A stretch of 64,000 nucleotides of DNA from Gemmatimonas phototrophica (GTDB lineage Bacteria > Gemmatimonadota > Gemmatimonadetes > Gemmatimonadales > Gemmatimonadaceae): contig NZ_CP011454.1 of the NCBI RefSeq assembly GCF_000695095.2, forward strand, positions 62,001 through 126,000, written 5' to 3'. This document shows, piece by piece, positions 15,757 through 24,220 of the stretch (positions are counted from its first letter, which is position 1; each line of letters begins with the position of its first letter). A program made the translations under genes and the position numbers. The notes beneath the pieces are model-generated. The model was not told the origin of the DNA. It was given only the letters and a program-made list of their open reading frames with translations, and did no database searches.

Positions 15757-16250
15757 TGGAAGAACAGCGTCCCTTTGGGCGTTTCCGCCACGACGGCCAT
15801 CAAGATGTGATCGGGGCGTGCCGCATCGGCGCTTGAGCCGTTGCCCATGCCACGCGCGTAGGTGCCACGGTACTCGGCGATGGTATACGGCATACCACGC
15901 ACCGTTTCGTGGGCCACCAACTCTGGCACCGCGCCGCCGGCCGGGTTGGAGAACTGACTCTTCCAGCGCTCGAGGTTGGCTTCGGGGCTACCCCCCTGCC
16001 CGGGGCCAAAGAAGTACACCACCACCTCCACCGGCACACTCCCCGCTGCACCCGGCACCTTGTACTCGGCCAGCCGCATGCTCGACGACGGCGTGCCGCT
16101 CACCCAGCCGGCCGGGACGGTGGTCTTGTAGCCCAGGAAGGTGGCCGCGGTCTGCGCCTGCGCCTGGCCGGCCAGCGCGCCGGCGAGCAGGGTGGCCACG
16201 AGGGCTGGGCGAGCAAGATGCCGCACGAGCGGGTGCGTGTTGGTGTGCAT
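15681..16250 (-). CDS. exported hypothetical protein upstream of the P450
   Basis: 189 residues with a clear signal peptide (ALVATLLAGALAGQAQAQ). The mature part reads as one compact domain: FLGYKTTVPAGWVSG, MRLAEYKVPG, VEVVVYFFGPGQGGSPEANLERWKSQF, PYTIAEYRGTYARG and a C-terminal TLFFQCFGPSAAM with one pair of cysteines. The pattern of strands around LERWKSQF is seen in many small secreted proteins, but I cannot name the family. It overlaps the P450 reading frame and probably shares its transcript. Confidence 0.72.
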   Translation of the reverse strand: MHTNTHPLVRHLARPALVATLLAGALAGQAQAQTAATFLGYKTTVPAGWVSGTPSSSMRLAEYKVPGAAGSVPVEVVVYFFGPGQGGSPEANLERWKSQFSNPAGGAVPELVAHETVRGMPYTIAEYRGTYARGMGNGSSADAARPDHILMAVVAETPKGTLFFQCFGPSAAMTTQRAACLSFAKGLTP

Positions 16251-16443
16251 GGCAGGGCGAGTGGTGGGGTGAGCCGGACGGATAGTGGTGACGAGGCGTG
16301 TTCCAAGTATCGCGTGCCAGGGGAAGGCTGCCTAGCACGTAACCTGGAGCGGGGCGTTCCTGCTTGCCAAGGCCGTCGCCGTGCGGTTGTGTACGGGAAT
16401 ACACCGTTTCACCACCTGTTGCTCACTACTGCCCACCATTCCC

Positions 16444-19400
16444 GTGCGAATCACTCCCCGCCGTGCGCTGGCGTCCGCTTTGGGCTGCACCGCACTTCTG
16501 TCGTTGTCTGCGCACACCGCGCAGGCGCAGCGAGGTCAGGGCCGAGTGGCCCCGGCCAACGCCGATACCTCGTTTGATGTGAAGTGGCGCAACATCGGCC
16601 CCAACCAGTCGGGTCGTATGGTTGCCGTGGCCGGCAGTACGTCGCGCCCCGATGAGTACTACATGGGCACCACCGGTGGTGGCGTGTTCAAAACCACCGA
16701 CGGCGGCAAGACGGCGTTGCCGGTAACCGACGCGTACTTTGGCGGCACCATTGGCAGTATTGCGGTGCAGCAGAACAATCCGGATGTCGTGTGGGTGGGT
16801 GGTGGCGAAACGCCCATTCGCGGCAACGTGAGCCATGGTGAAGGCGTGTGGAAGAGCACCGACGCCGGCAAGACGTGGCAGTACATGGGGCTCAAGGAAA
16901 CGCAGTACATCTCGCGTGTGCGCATCAACCCGGACAATCCGGACATCGTGTACGTGGGCGCACTGGGGCATGTCTTTGGCCCCAACAAGGAACGCGGCGT
17001 GTACCGCACCACCGACGGTGGCAAGACGTGGAAGAACATCCTCTTCCGCAACGATTCCACCGGTGTGGCGGACATGATCATGGACCCCACCAACCCCAAG
17101 ATCATCTACGTGAGCTTCTGGCAGGCCGGGCGCAAGCCGTGGCAGCTGGTGAGCGGCGGCATGGGGAGCGGCATCTTCAAGACCACCGACGGTGGTGATA
17201 CGTGGACCGAGATCACGCGCAACAAGGGGCTGCCGCAGAGCGGGCCGTTGGGCGCCATTGGCATTACGGTGAGCCCGGCCAAGCCGAGCCGCTTGTGGGC
17301 CATTATCGAGCACGAGCCCAACGGTGGTGTGTATCGCAGTGATGATGCGGGCGCCACGTGGACGTTCATGACCGGCGACCGCAATCTGCGTCAGCGTTCC
17401 TGGTACTACAGCAAGCTGTACGCCGACCCGAAGGACACGAACGTGGTGTACGGCCCGCAGGTGAGCCCGCTGGTGAGCAAGGACGGCGGCAAGACCTTTG
17501 TGCGCGGCTTTGGTGGTGGCGACAACCACGACATCTGGATTGACCCCACCGACCCCAAGCGCATTGCCGTGGCGCACGACAACGGGTTGATCATTACGAA
17601 GGACGGCGGCACGAACAGTGTGCGTGTCGCGGTGGCCACGGGGCAGTACTACCACGTGCACCTCACGAACCACTTCCCGTACCATGTGTGCGGTGCCAAG
17701 CAGGACGCCGGTTCGAGCTGCGGCCCCGTGCGGGCAGCGGCGCTGGGCGGCCGTGAAGCGATGATGGCGCAGATGATGGGTGGCGGTGCGGCGCCGGCGG
17801 CGCCGGCGAGCCCGTACAGCGCGTTCTACAGTGTGGCCGGCGGTGAGAGCGGATACATCAGCAGCGACCCGCGCGACCCGGACATCACCTACGGCGCCAA
17901 CTACGGCGGCAGCATGGACATGGTGAACCGTCGCACCGGCAAGTCGCTCTCGCTCGATCCGTGGCCGCTCAACCCCATGGGCCACGACGCGAAGGACAGC
18001 AAGTATCGCTTCCAGTGGACGTATCCCATCGTGCATTCGCCGCACGATCCGAACACCATTTACGTGGGCAGCAACGTGGTGTTCCGTTCGCGCGATCGTG
18101 GCATGACGTGGACGCCCATCTCGCGCGATCTCACGCGCAATGATCCGCGCACGCTGGGCGCGAGTGGTGGCCCCATTACGAAGGACCAGACCAGCGTGGA
18201 GTACTACGGCACGGTGTTTACGCTGGCCGAGTCGAAGCTGGTGAAGGGGGTGATCTGGACCGGTAGTGATGACGGGTTGTTGCATGTGAGCCGCGACAAC
18301 GGCGTGACGTGGAAGAACGTGACCCCCAAGGGGCTCCCCGAGTGGATGCGGTGGAGCATCATTGAGGCCGGTCAGCATGCCGCGGGCACCGCGTATGTGG
18401 CGGGCAACCGGTATCAGATGGACGACTTTGCGCCGTATCTGTACAAGACTACGGATTACGGGGTGACCTGGACAAAGATCGTGAACGGCATTGCCGCCGA
18501 TCATTTCACGCGCGCCATTCGTGAAGACCTGCATCGCCCGGGCATGTTGTACGCGGCGACGGAGCGCGGCGTGATGGTGAGCTACGATGCCGGCGCCAAC
18601 TGGACGTCGCTGCAGAAGAATCTGCCGCCGGTGCCGGTGAGCGACATGATGCTGCGTGACGACGACCTGGCCATTTCCACGCACGGTCGTGCCTTCTGGG
18701 TGCTGGAGAATCTCACGAGCCTGCGTTGGGCGCCTGAGGTGGAGAAGGCGGCCGGGAGTGCGCCGTACCTGTACAAGCCGGTGCCGGTGTACCGGTTGAA
18801 CGGGCAGACGCAGCCCACGTTTACGTACCGCCTGCCAGCCGACAGCATGGTGGTGAAGTTCGAGTTCTACGATGCGGCCGGGAAGCTGGTGGGCACCGCG
18901 GCGAGCAACGACACCACGAAGCCGCCGGTGGACCCGCGTTTTGCCGGAATGGGCTTTACGCCGCCCGCGCCGCCCAAGCCGGGCATTCGCAAGGGGGTGA
19001 ACCGATTCACGTACACCATGAAGCACGATGATGCCAAGACGTTCCGCGGCATGATTACGTGGGCCGGTCGTGGCAACGGGCCGGCGATGGCGCCGGGCAT
19101 GTATCGCGTGCGCATGACGGCGGGGAACAGCGCGCCGGTGTCGTATGATTTCCGCGTGCTCCCCGACCCGCGCAGCGACGCGACGGAAGCGGACCTCAAG
19201 GAGCAGGTGCGCTTCGCGCTGCAGGTGCGGGACAAGATCACGGCCGCGAATGAGGGCGTGATTGAAAGCCGCCACATCAAGAACGCGCTGAATGACCGCG
19301 CGCCCAAGATGGCCAGTGTGGCGGCGTTCGCGCCGTTGGCGAAGAGCTTTGCCGATTCGCTGCTGGCGGTGGAAGACTCGTTGTATCAGACAAAAAACCA

Positions 19401-19674
19401 GTCGGGGCAGGACCCGCTGAACTTTCCCATTCGTCTCAACGATCAGCTGGGCGGGCTGATGGGCTTCGTCATGAGCGGCGAGCGTCGGCCGGCGAAGCAG
19501 AGCTACGATGTGTGGAACGTGCTGGCGCCCAAGACCGATGGTGAGCTGGCGCGGTTGGAGCGCGTGATCACGACGCAGCTGCCAAAGGTGAACGCGCTGC
19601 TCAAGGCGGCCGGTCAGCCGGAGATTGTGCGGAGCAAGACCGAAGGCCCCGCGCCGCGTCCCATTACTCCGTGA
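16444..19674 (+). CDS. large exported sortilin/BNR-repeat beta-propeller protein
   Basis: 1,076 residues from a GTG at 16444 that begins an ideal signal peptide (MRITPRRALASALGC to AHTAQAQ); the frame is open further up but without an export signal. Repeated Asp-box/BNR motifs of the type TTDGGKTW, STDAGKTWQ, SDDAGATW and RDNGVTWKN recur through about residues 60-780, giving a VPS10/sortilin-like propeller. The last 300 residues form a beta-sandwich part (FEFYDAAGKLVGTA) and a helical tail with LKEQVRFALQVRDKI. Such proteins are often called glycosyl hydrolases, but no catalytic residues are evident. Probable cell-surface or periplasmic binding role, inferred only. Confidence 0.88.
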   Translation: MRITPRRALASALGCTALLSLSAHTAQAQRGQGRVAPANADTSFDVKWRNIGPNQSGRMVAVAGSTSRPDEYYMGTTGGGVFKTTDGGKTALPVTDAYFGGTIGSIAVQQNNPDVVWVGGGETPIRGNVSHGEGVWKSTDAGKTWQYMGLKETQYISRVRINPDNPDIVYVGALGHVFGPNKERGVYRTTDGGKTWKNILFRNDSTGVADMIMDPTNPKIIYVSFWQAGRKPWQLVSGGMGSGIFKTTDGGDTWTEITRNKGLPQSGPLGAIGITVSPAKPSRLWAIIEHEPNGGVYRSDDAGATWTFMTGDRNLRQRSWYYSKLYADPKDTNVVYGPQVSPLVSKDGGKTFVRGFGGGDNHDIWIDPTDPKRIAVAHDNGLIITKDGGTNSVRVAVATGQYYHVHLTNHFPYHVCGAKQDAGSSCGPVRAAALGGREAMMAQMMGGGAAPAAPASPYSAFYSVAGGESGYISSDPRDPDITYGANYGGSMDMVNRRTGKSLSLDPWPLNPMGHDAKDSKYRFQWTYPIVHSPHDPNTIYVGSNVVFRSRDRGMTWTPISRDLTRNDPRTLGASGGPITKDQTSVEYYGTVFTLAESKLVKGVIWTGSDDGLLHVSRDNGVTWKNVTPKGLPEWMRWSIIEAGQHAAGTAYVAGNRYQMDDFAPYLYKTTDYGVTWTKIVNGIAADHFTRAIREDLHRPGMLYAATERGVMVSYDAGANWTSLQKNLPPVPVSDMMLRDDDLAISTHGRAFWVLENLTSLRWAPEVEKAAGSAPYLYKPVPVYRLNGQTQPTFTYRLPADSMVVKFEFYDAAGKLVGTAASNDTTKPPVDPRFAGMGFTPPAPPKPGIRKGVNRFTYTMKHDDAKTFRGMITWAGRGNGPAMAPGMYRVRMTAGNSAPVSYDFRVLPDPRSDATEADLKEQVRFALQVRDKITAANEGVIESRHIKNALNDRAPKMASVAAFAPLAKSFADSLLAVEDSLYQTKNQSGQDPLNFPIRLNDQLGGLMGFVMSGERRPAKQSYDVWNVLAPKTDGELARLERVITTQLPKVNALLKAAGQPEIVRSKTEGPAPRPITP

Positions 19675-19722
19675 GTCGGCAACGTCAGTCGCACTGAGCA
19701 CTGACAGCTCGAACTGAACACT

Positions 19723-19754
19723 GACAACTCCCCGCCGCCAGCGGGGAGTTTGTC
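19723..19754. terminator. stem-loop terminator downstream of the propeller gene
   Basis: GACAACTCCCCGC, a five-base loop, then GCGGGGAGTTTGTC: a stem of 13 pairs with a single bulge, GC-rich at the tip, about 50 bases after the stop codon. No long T run follows, so intrinsic termination strength is uncertain. Confidence 0.6.
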
Positions 19755-19937
19755 GTTAGCGGGTGCCGCCTTGTTGTGAGAGACGGTGGGTATGTCCCGC
19801 AGACCTGTCTCTCCACGATTTCCGTTTATCCTGCAAGCGCTACAGCAGAACATCGGAGGAGCCATTGGCCGAACTCTCGCGGATGCCGCCGTCCGGCCCG
19901 AAGGTCAGGGACAGATAACGCCCGTCGCTTATGGCAA

Positions 19938-20687
19938 CTAGAAGCTCAATCCCGTCGTGAGCTTGTAGAAGCCACCCGTCGCACCGTCAAGCACATTGCT
20001 GCCCATCGTCATCCGAGCGAATGCATTCGAGCCGGGCAGAGCAAACTGGAGGTATCCACCTACCCACCGGTAGGTGTCACTCGGGCTGCCGTTTACCGCG
20101 GTAGTCCGCGAGTTGCGCAGCTGTTCGAGATGCACACCCGCCGAAGCAATGGTGGCGAACTTCACGCCCGCGTTCGCCCAGTAGTGGAGAAAGTCGAGCT
20201 GCACCGGCCCGACTTCGCGAGCAGCGCGGTAGTACCCTCCGTACACCTCACCCTCGGCACGTTTATCGGCGTAGTTCACGGTCAGGCTTGGCACAATGCC
20301 ATCGAGCACATTGGGGCTACCGCCGGCCGGGGCACCCGACAGCAATGAACCATGCGTGACGCCTAGCTGCGGCTTGATAGCAAGACGATCCTCGGCGAGT
20401 CTGAATCGTGCGCCAACACCAAACTCGGTCCAGAGATTCGCACCGTTCGGCGTACCGCCCACATTGAAGGCGGGAATAGTCCACAATGTGCCATAAAAGG
20501 CAAAGTCTACATTCTTCGCTTTCTTCGGTGTGTAGGTACCAGCGAACGTAGGATAGAAGCCGAAGAAGTTGTCCTGATTCAGCGCGACCGTGAACGAGGA
20601 AGCGCGGTCCTGAGCGACCACCGGAGCGGCGACCAGCGCGGTCAGCATCACCGCACGGCGAACATGTTTCGAGATCAAAGTTGACAT
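19938..20687 (-). CDS. exported hypothetical protein, probable small outer-membrane barrel
   Basis: 249 residues, N-terminal signal peptide (RRAVMLTALVAAPVVAQ). Mature sequence alternates short strands rich in Tyr, Phe and Gly: SFTVALNQDNFFGFYPTF, VDFAFYGTLWTIPAF, LWTEFGVGARFRL, LQLDFLHYWANAGVKF-like segments, ending FYKLTTGLSF with a terminal aromatic. This suggests an eight- to ten-stranded barrel. Family not recognised. It sits downstream of the sulfur cluster on the same strand but 320 bases away, so it is likely a separate transcript. Confidence 0.68.
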   Translation of the reverse strand: MSTLISKHVRRAVMLTALVAAPVVAQDRASSFTVALNQDNFFGFYPTFAGTYTPKKAKNVDFAFYGTLWTIPAFNVGGTPNGANLWTEFGVGARFRLAEDRLAIKPQLGVTHGSLLSGAPAGGSPNVLDGIVPSLTVNYADKRAEGEVYGGYYRAAREVGPVQLDFLHYWANAGVKFATIASAGVHLEQLRNSRTTAVNGSPSDTYRWVGGYLQFALPGSNAFARMTMGSNVLDGATGGFYKLTTGLSF

Positions 20688-21008
20688 TGAAGGGCAGAGT
20701 CAGGAGAAGGCGAGGATGCCGCGTGGAGAGCATGCGTACGCGTCCGGTGGACTTGCCCATATATCGGCACAGTTATGAGCAAACATTAATGACTCGCAGC
20801 GTTCCATTTTTCAAAACGCGATGCCGCTCTGAGGTATCCGCCTGATGTCGCATCCCGCGCGGACGGGTCGCATCCCCGTCGTCGTACCGCGTCGTCACGT
20901 GGCCCTTGTGGGGGATGCGCACGAGCAGCCGGGCGAGGAACAGGAGCGGGTCCGCCGTATCGGCGGCTGACCGTCCCCGTTCCGTTGCGCGACGGTTGCC
21001 ACCGCTCG
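20688..21008. other. intergenic region with nothing recognised
   Basis: 321 bases between the sulfur cluster and the barrel gene. Reading frames here are short and not convincing. No hairpin, repeat or strong promoter was found by eye; the part next to 20760 is AT-richer and could hold the promoter of the barrel gene. Confidence 0.5.
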
Positions 21009-21491
21009 CTACACGAACAGCATATGTGTGCCGTGTCCCGATCCCTGCTGGTAGAAGTCACCCACGGTCAGTACGCCGTCGACACCCGCGTAGAGATCGT
21101 CCTTGGTGTAGTGGAACATGTCCATGGCCAGTTTGCAGGCCCAGAGCTTGACGCCGGACGCGCTGAGAATGTCCAGGAACTCGTGCACATCGGGCATATC
21201 CACGCGCTCCATCTCCCGTTTCATCATGGCCGTGGCAATGGCTTCCATCCCCGGCAGACCGCCCAACATGGTGGGCATGTGCATGGCCGGGTTGCCCACG
21301 GTCGCGATGTGCAGGTGCTCGAGCTTCTCCTTGTGAATGGCCTCCAACCCAAAAAACGTAAAGAAGATCTCTGCTTCGATCCCCTCCATGCGCGCGCCAT
21401 TGGCGAGTACAAAGGCGGCATAGACGTTCTCCAGCGTCGCCTTCGACAGGATGATCATCATCTTGCGAATGGATCCATCATGCTCAGACAT
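21009..21491 (-). CDS. DsrE/DsrF/DrsH-like protein
   Basis: 160 residues starting at the ATG at 21491, which has GGAG eight bases upstream; the longer frame up to 21563 would overlap the preceding gene. It shows the DsrE-type alpha/beta fold: MMIILSKATLENVYAAFVLANGA, EAEIFFTFFGLEA, and the single conserved cysteine in GVKLWACKLAMDMF (Cys119), the residue that carries sulfur in this family. Third gene of the cluster with the quinone oxidoreductase and the TusE-like protein (37-base gap), which suggests cytoplasmic persulfide handling. Confidence 0.85.
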   Translation of the reverse strand: MSEHDGSIRKMMIILSKATLENVYAAFVLANGARMEGIEAEIFFTFFGLEAIHKEKLEHLHIATVGNPAMHMPTMLGGLPGMEAIATAMMKREMERVDMPDVHEFLDILSASGVKLWACKLAMDMFHYTKDDLYAGVDGVLTVGDFYQQGSGHGTHMLFV

Positions 21492-21528
21492 CTGTATCTC
21501 CAGTAAGTGAGCGACGGTCGCCTGGCCG

Positions 21529-21837
21529 CTACAGGCAACTGACCGGTTTGGGAATGCCCGCAATTCTGGCCGCGGTTTTCAGCGGCGCCGTCGGGAAGAG
21601 CTGGTAGAACTCCTTGATGTCCGTCACCCCGCTCTTGCCTATCCGGCGGATGCTTAGCGGCACCTCTTTCTGGAATTCCGACTGGAGGTACGTCAGCACC
21701 TCCCAGTGTCGCGGCGTCAGGGCAAGGCCTGCCTCCCCGGCCAGTGTTTCTCCCACGGTACGCGACCATTGGGCGAAATCCGTCAGATATCCTTCTGCGT
21801 CAACGGTGATGGTCTGTCCATCGATAAGCCGATCCAT
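21529..21837 (-). CDS. TusE/DsrC-family sulfur carrier protein, single-cysteine type
   Basis: 102 residues, the normal length for TusE/DsrC. The family accepts sulfur on a penultimate cysteine at a flexible C-terminal arm, here GIPKPVSCL with Cys101. The second cysteine of true DsrC, ten residues earlier, is alanine here (AARIAGIP), so this is a TusE/RspA-like form that can carry a persulfide but not make the DsrC trisulfide. Other family features: GYLTDFAQWS, LTPRHWEVLTYLQSEF, DIKEFYQLFP. It lies between the flavoprotein and DsrE-like genes with gaps of 43 and 37 bases. Confidence 0.9.
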   Translation of the reverse strand: MDRLIDGQTITVDAEGYLTDFAQWSRTVGETLAGEAGLALTPRHWEVLTYLQSEFQKEVPLSIRRIGKSGVTDIKEFYQLFPTAPLKTAARIAGIPKPVSCL

Positions 21838-21880
21838 GTGTTCCTCCCATCAATGTCAAATCGTGTGGTGTACCCGCCGC

Positions 21881-23128
21881 TCACGTGTAGTGCTTGCCGG
21901 CTTCCTGCATGTGTGTGGAGACGAAGGGCAGATGGTGGCCCGGCAACAGCATGTGCCAGTAGATCCAACGGAACGCCATCTTGCCCATGTGGTTGGTGCG
22001 CGACTCAGAGAGCAGGCGCAGCGGCCCGACACCTGGAAACGGGAAGGTCCCTTCGACTGGCTCGTGGGTGTAGTTGAAGTCGATGAGGATGGCCTTGCCA
22101 TCGCCCGTTTCGATGAAGCAGTTGGCATGCCCATCGAACTCCTCCTGCAGTGGCTCCCCCGCGATGAAATGCAGCACATTCGCGGTCAGGATCTCGGCCT
22201 CGAAGTGCGCCACTGAACCCGCCTTGGACGCTGGCAGGTTGGTGGCATCCCCAATGACAAACACGTTGGCGGCAGCGACCGACTGCAACGTGCCCCGATT
22301 GGTGGGGACATAGTTCAAATCGTCCCCGAGCCCAGAGCGCTCCATCAGCGCGTCACCCTTGTTCAGCGGGACGGTCACCAGGAGATCGAAGGGGATTTCG
22401 CGCCCGCCGTAATCCACCAGGACGCGCCGTTCGTCGTCGATACGCTCGACCGCAAAGTCGGTCTCCAGACGGATGTGCTTTTGCGTCAGCAGGTGGTCGA
22501 GCGCCTCCGTCGCCTTGGGTTTCGTAAAGGCGCCACTGAGCGGCGTGACGAAGACCAACTCCACCTGATCGCGAATACCACGATGCCGGAAGTAGGAGTC
22601 GGCGAGGAACGCGAATTCCAGCGGAGCCACCGGGCATTTGATGGGCATCTCGGTGATGTGCACCACCAGACGCCCTCCTGTCCACGTCCGCAGGTGATCA
22701 CGCAACGCCACCGAGCCGTCGAACGTGTAGAAATCGAAGATGCTCTGCCGCCATTGCGGACCCAGCATGCCTGGTGTTTCTTCTGGCGCAATCTTGCAGC
22801 CGGTCGCGATGATCAGCACGTCGTACACAAGGCTGGTCCCGTCCGCGAGCAGGATCTGCGAGTGCGCCGTGTCGATGCGCTCGACGCTTCGGGTGAGCAG
22901 CTCTACGCCGTCGGGGATGAAATCCGCCAGCGGTTTGACCGTGTCTTCGGGTGCATAAATGTCAAACGGGACGAACAGCCAGCCGGGTTGGTAGTAGTGC
23001 TCGGTGCGCTCGTCGACTATGACAATGCGCCACTCACCATGTTCCCGGCGTTTCGTCAGTTCGCGGTGCAGATGATTTGCCATCATGGTGCCCGCCGTAC
23101 CGGCACCCAGAATCGCCAGCGTTTTCAT
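21881..23128 (-). CDS. sqr: sulfide:quinone oxidoreductase-like FAD flavoprotein
   Basis: 415 residues. N-terminal dinucleotide fold ILGAGTAGTMMANHL, second FAD motif VFVIGDATNLPASKAGSVAHFE near 289-310. Three cysteines sit where SQR enzymes have theirs: Cys111 in IIATGCKI, Cys165 in MPIKCPVAP and Cys337 in HANCFIETGDGK. The C-terminal stretch with FNYTHEPVEGTFPFPG and the amphipathic helix around FRWIYWHMLLPG fits membrane-surface binding near quinone. It should oxidise sulfide to sulfur or persulfide and pass electrons to the quinone pool. First gene of a three-gene unit with TusE- and DsrE-like proteins. Other members of the superfamily (flavocytochrome c type) are less likely. Confidence 0.82.
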   Translation of the reverse strand: MKTLAILGAGTAGTMMANHLHRELTKRREHGEWRIVIVDERTEHYYQPGWLFVPFDIYAPEDTVKPLADFIPDGVELLTRSVERIDTAHSQILLADGTSLVYDVLIIATGCKIAPEETPGMLGPQWRQSIFDFYTFDGSVALRDHLRTWTGGRLVVHITEMPIKCPVAPLEFAFLADSYFRHRGIRDQVELVFVTPLSGAFTKPKATEALDHLLTQKHIRLETDFAVERIDDERRVLVDYGGREIPFDLLVTVPLNKGDALMERSGLGDDLNYVPTNRGTLQSVAAANVFVIGDATNLPASKAGSVAHFEAEILTANVLHFIAGEPLQEEFDGHANCFIETGDGKAILIDFNYTHEPVEGTFPFPGVGPLRLLSESRTNHMGKMAFRWIYWHMLLPGHHLPFVSTHMQEAGKHYT

Positions 23129-23149
23129 AAAAGGAACCTGAGGTATGTG

Positions 23150-23177
23150 AATAGACGCATACTCTCATAGATTCCAA
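23150..23177 (-). promoter_or_regulatory. possible sigma-70 promoter of the sulfur cluster
   Basis: Reading the minus strand: TTGGAA (23177-23172), 16-base spacer, TCTATT (23155-23150), about 22 bases before the start codon. Each hexamer matches consensus at four of six positions. By eye only. Confidence 0.3.
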
Positions 23178-23343
23178 TCCGGCGCCGTCAGGCGATTCCG
23201 CTACCTCTGCCGGAAATCCCCTGACAGTTTGGGGCGGAAATCGATCCTGAGGCTGCGCATCCCCGGTATCGCCGCCTCTCCCGCCCTGGCCTGCCACGTC
23301 GTATCGTGTACATGGAGTTCACTTGATCTCACGGGGATATCGC

Positions 23344-24135
23344 ATGTTTCGTTTTACTTGGACCGCGCTCGTCTTCGGGGCCGTGCTGAGCGGCTGTGCA
23401 TCCACATCGACACCACGCCCCACGGATCTCACAACCCCTCGCCCGACACGCGTGGTCACGCATGTCGTTACGCACGACGCCAAACTCATCGGCTCGGCGG
23501 TGGGCGGCGTGCGGGTGACCATTCGTGACGTCACGACGGATCGTATACTCGCCGAGGGCCAACATGATGGCGGTACCGGCGACACCAAGCGCATCATGCA
23601 GGATCTGCGCAAGCGCGGCGATACGCTCTTCGCCGCGACCGGTGGCGCGCGGTACGAAGCGACCGTCGCGATTGCGGCACCGACGCTGGTGGACATCTCG
23701 GCCGAGGGACCGCTTGGCTACCCCGATCAGTTGACGCGAGCCAGCAAGCGGCTGCTGTTGTTTCCAGGGCGTGATGTGGGCGGCGATGGTATCGTGCTTG
23801 AGTTGCACGGTTATGTCATTGACCTGATGGGTCCCGACACCACTCAGGCACTTCCGGCGTCGAGTGCGCTCCGTGTACGCGCTCGCGTGCGCATGCTGTG
23901 TTCATGCCCCACGCAGCCGGGGGGCATGTGGGAAGTCCGGGATGTCGTGGCGCGGCTGGTGCGCAATGGTGTGGTCGTCCGCGAGGGGGCACTCACGTAC
24001 GGTGGCGAGTCGAGCATCTATACAGGCGAGCTGGCACCGGTAGAATCCGGTGTGTATCAGCTTGAGGTCCTTGCCGCCAATCCAGGGGCAGCGACCTTCG
24101 GGATTGTTCGACGGCGCGTCACGATTGTCCGCTGA
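23344..24135 (+). CDS. putative lipoprotein with carboxypeptidase-like beta domain
   Basis: 263 residues from ATG at 23344, preceded by GGGGAT; the frame opens at 23323 but the shorter start gives a clean export signal. Lipobox LSGC near residues 13-16 predicts lipidation. The mature part has AVGGVRVTIRDVTTDRILAEGQHDGGTGDTKRI, which resembles the start of a transthyretin-like repeat, then beta-rich sequence through VRARVRMLCSCPTQPGGMWEV and ending YQLEVLAANPGAATFGIVRRRVTIVR. No catalytic motif. Divergent from the sulfur cluster, with which it shares the 215-base gap. Function unknown. Confidence 0.7.
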   Translation: MFRFTWTALVFGAVLSGCASTSTPRPTDLTTPRPTRVVTHVVTHDAKLIGSAVGGVRVTIRDVTTDRILAEGQHDGGTGDTKRIMQDLRKRGDTLFAATGGARYEATVAIAAPTLVDISAEGPLGYPDQLTRASKRLLLFPGRDVGGDGIVLELHGYVIDLMGPDTTQALPASSALRVRARVRMLCSCPTQPGGMWEVRDVVARLVRNGVVVREGALTYGGESSIYTGELAPVESGVYQLEVLAANPGAATFGIVRRRVTIVR

Positions 24136-24220
24136 GGCGTGCACAAGCACCAGCGCCATGGCCACGGCGCGCCCTGTGATCGGCACATCGACGCGTTCAC
24201 GGCAGACGCAAACGTGCCAC

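Noticed and set aside
16426-19701. A 1,091-codon open frame antisense to the propeller protein gene
   Set aside because: The plus strand encodes a repeat protein with signal peptide and many Asp-box motifs. The minus frame has Arg/His/Val-rich sequence without domains, the usual shadow of high-GC codon bias.
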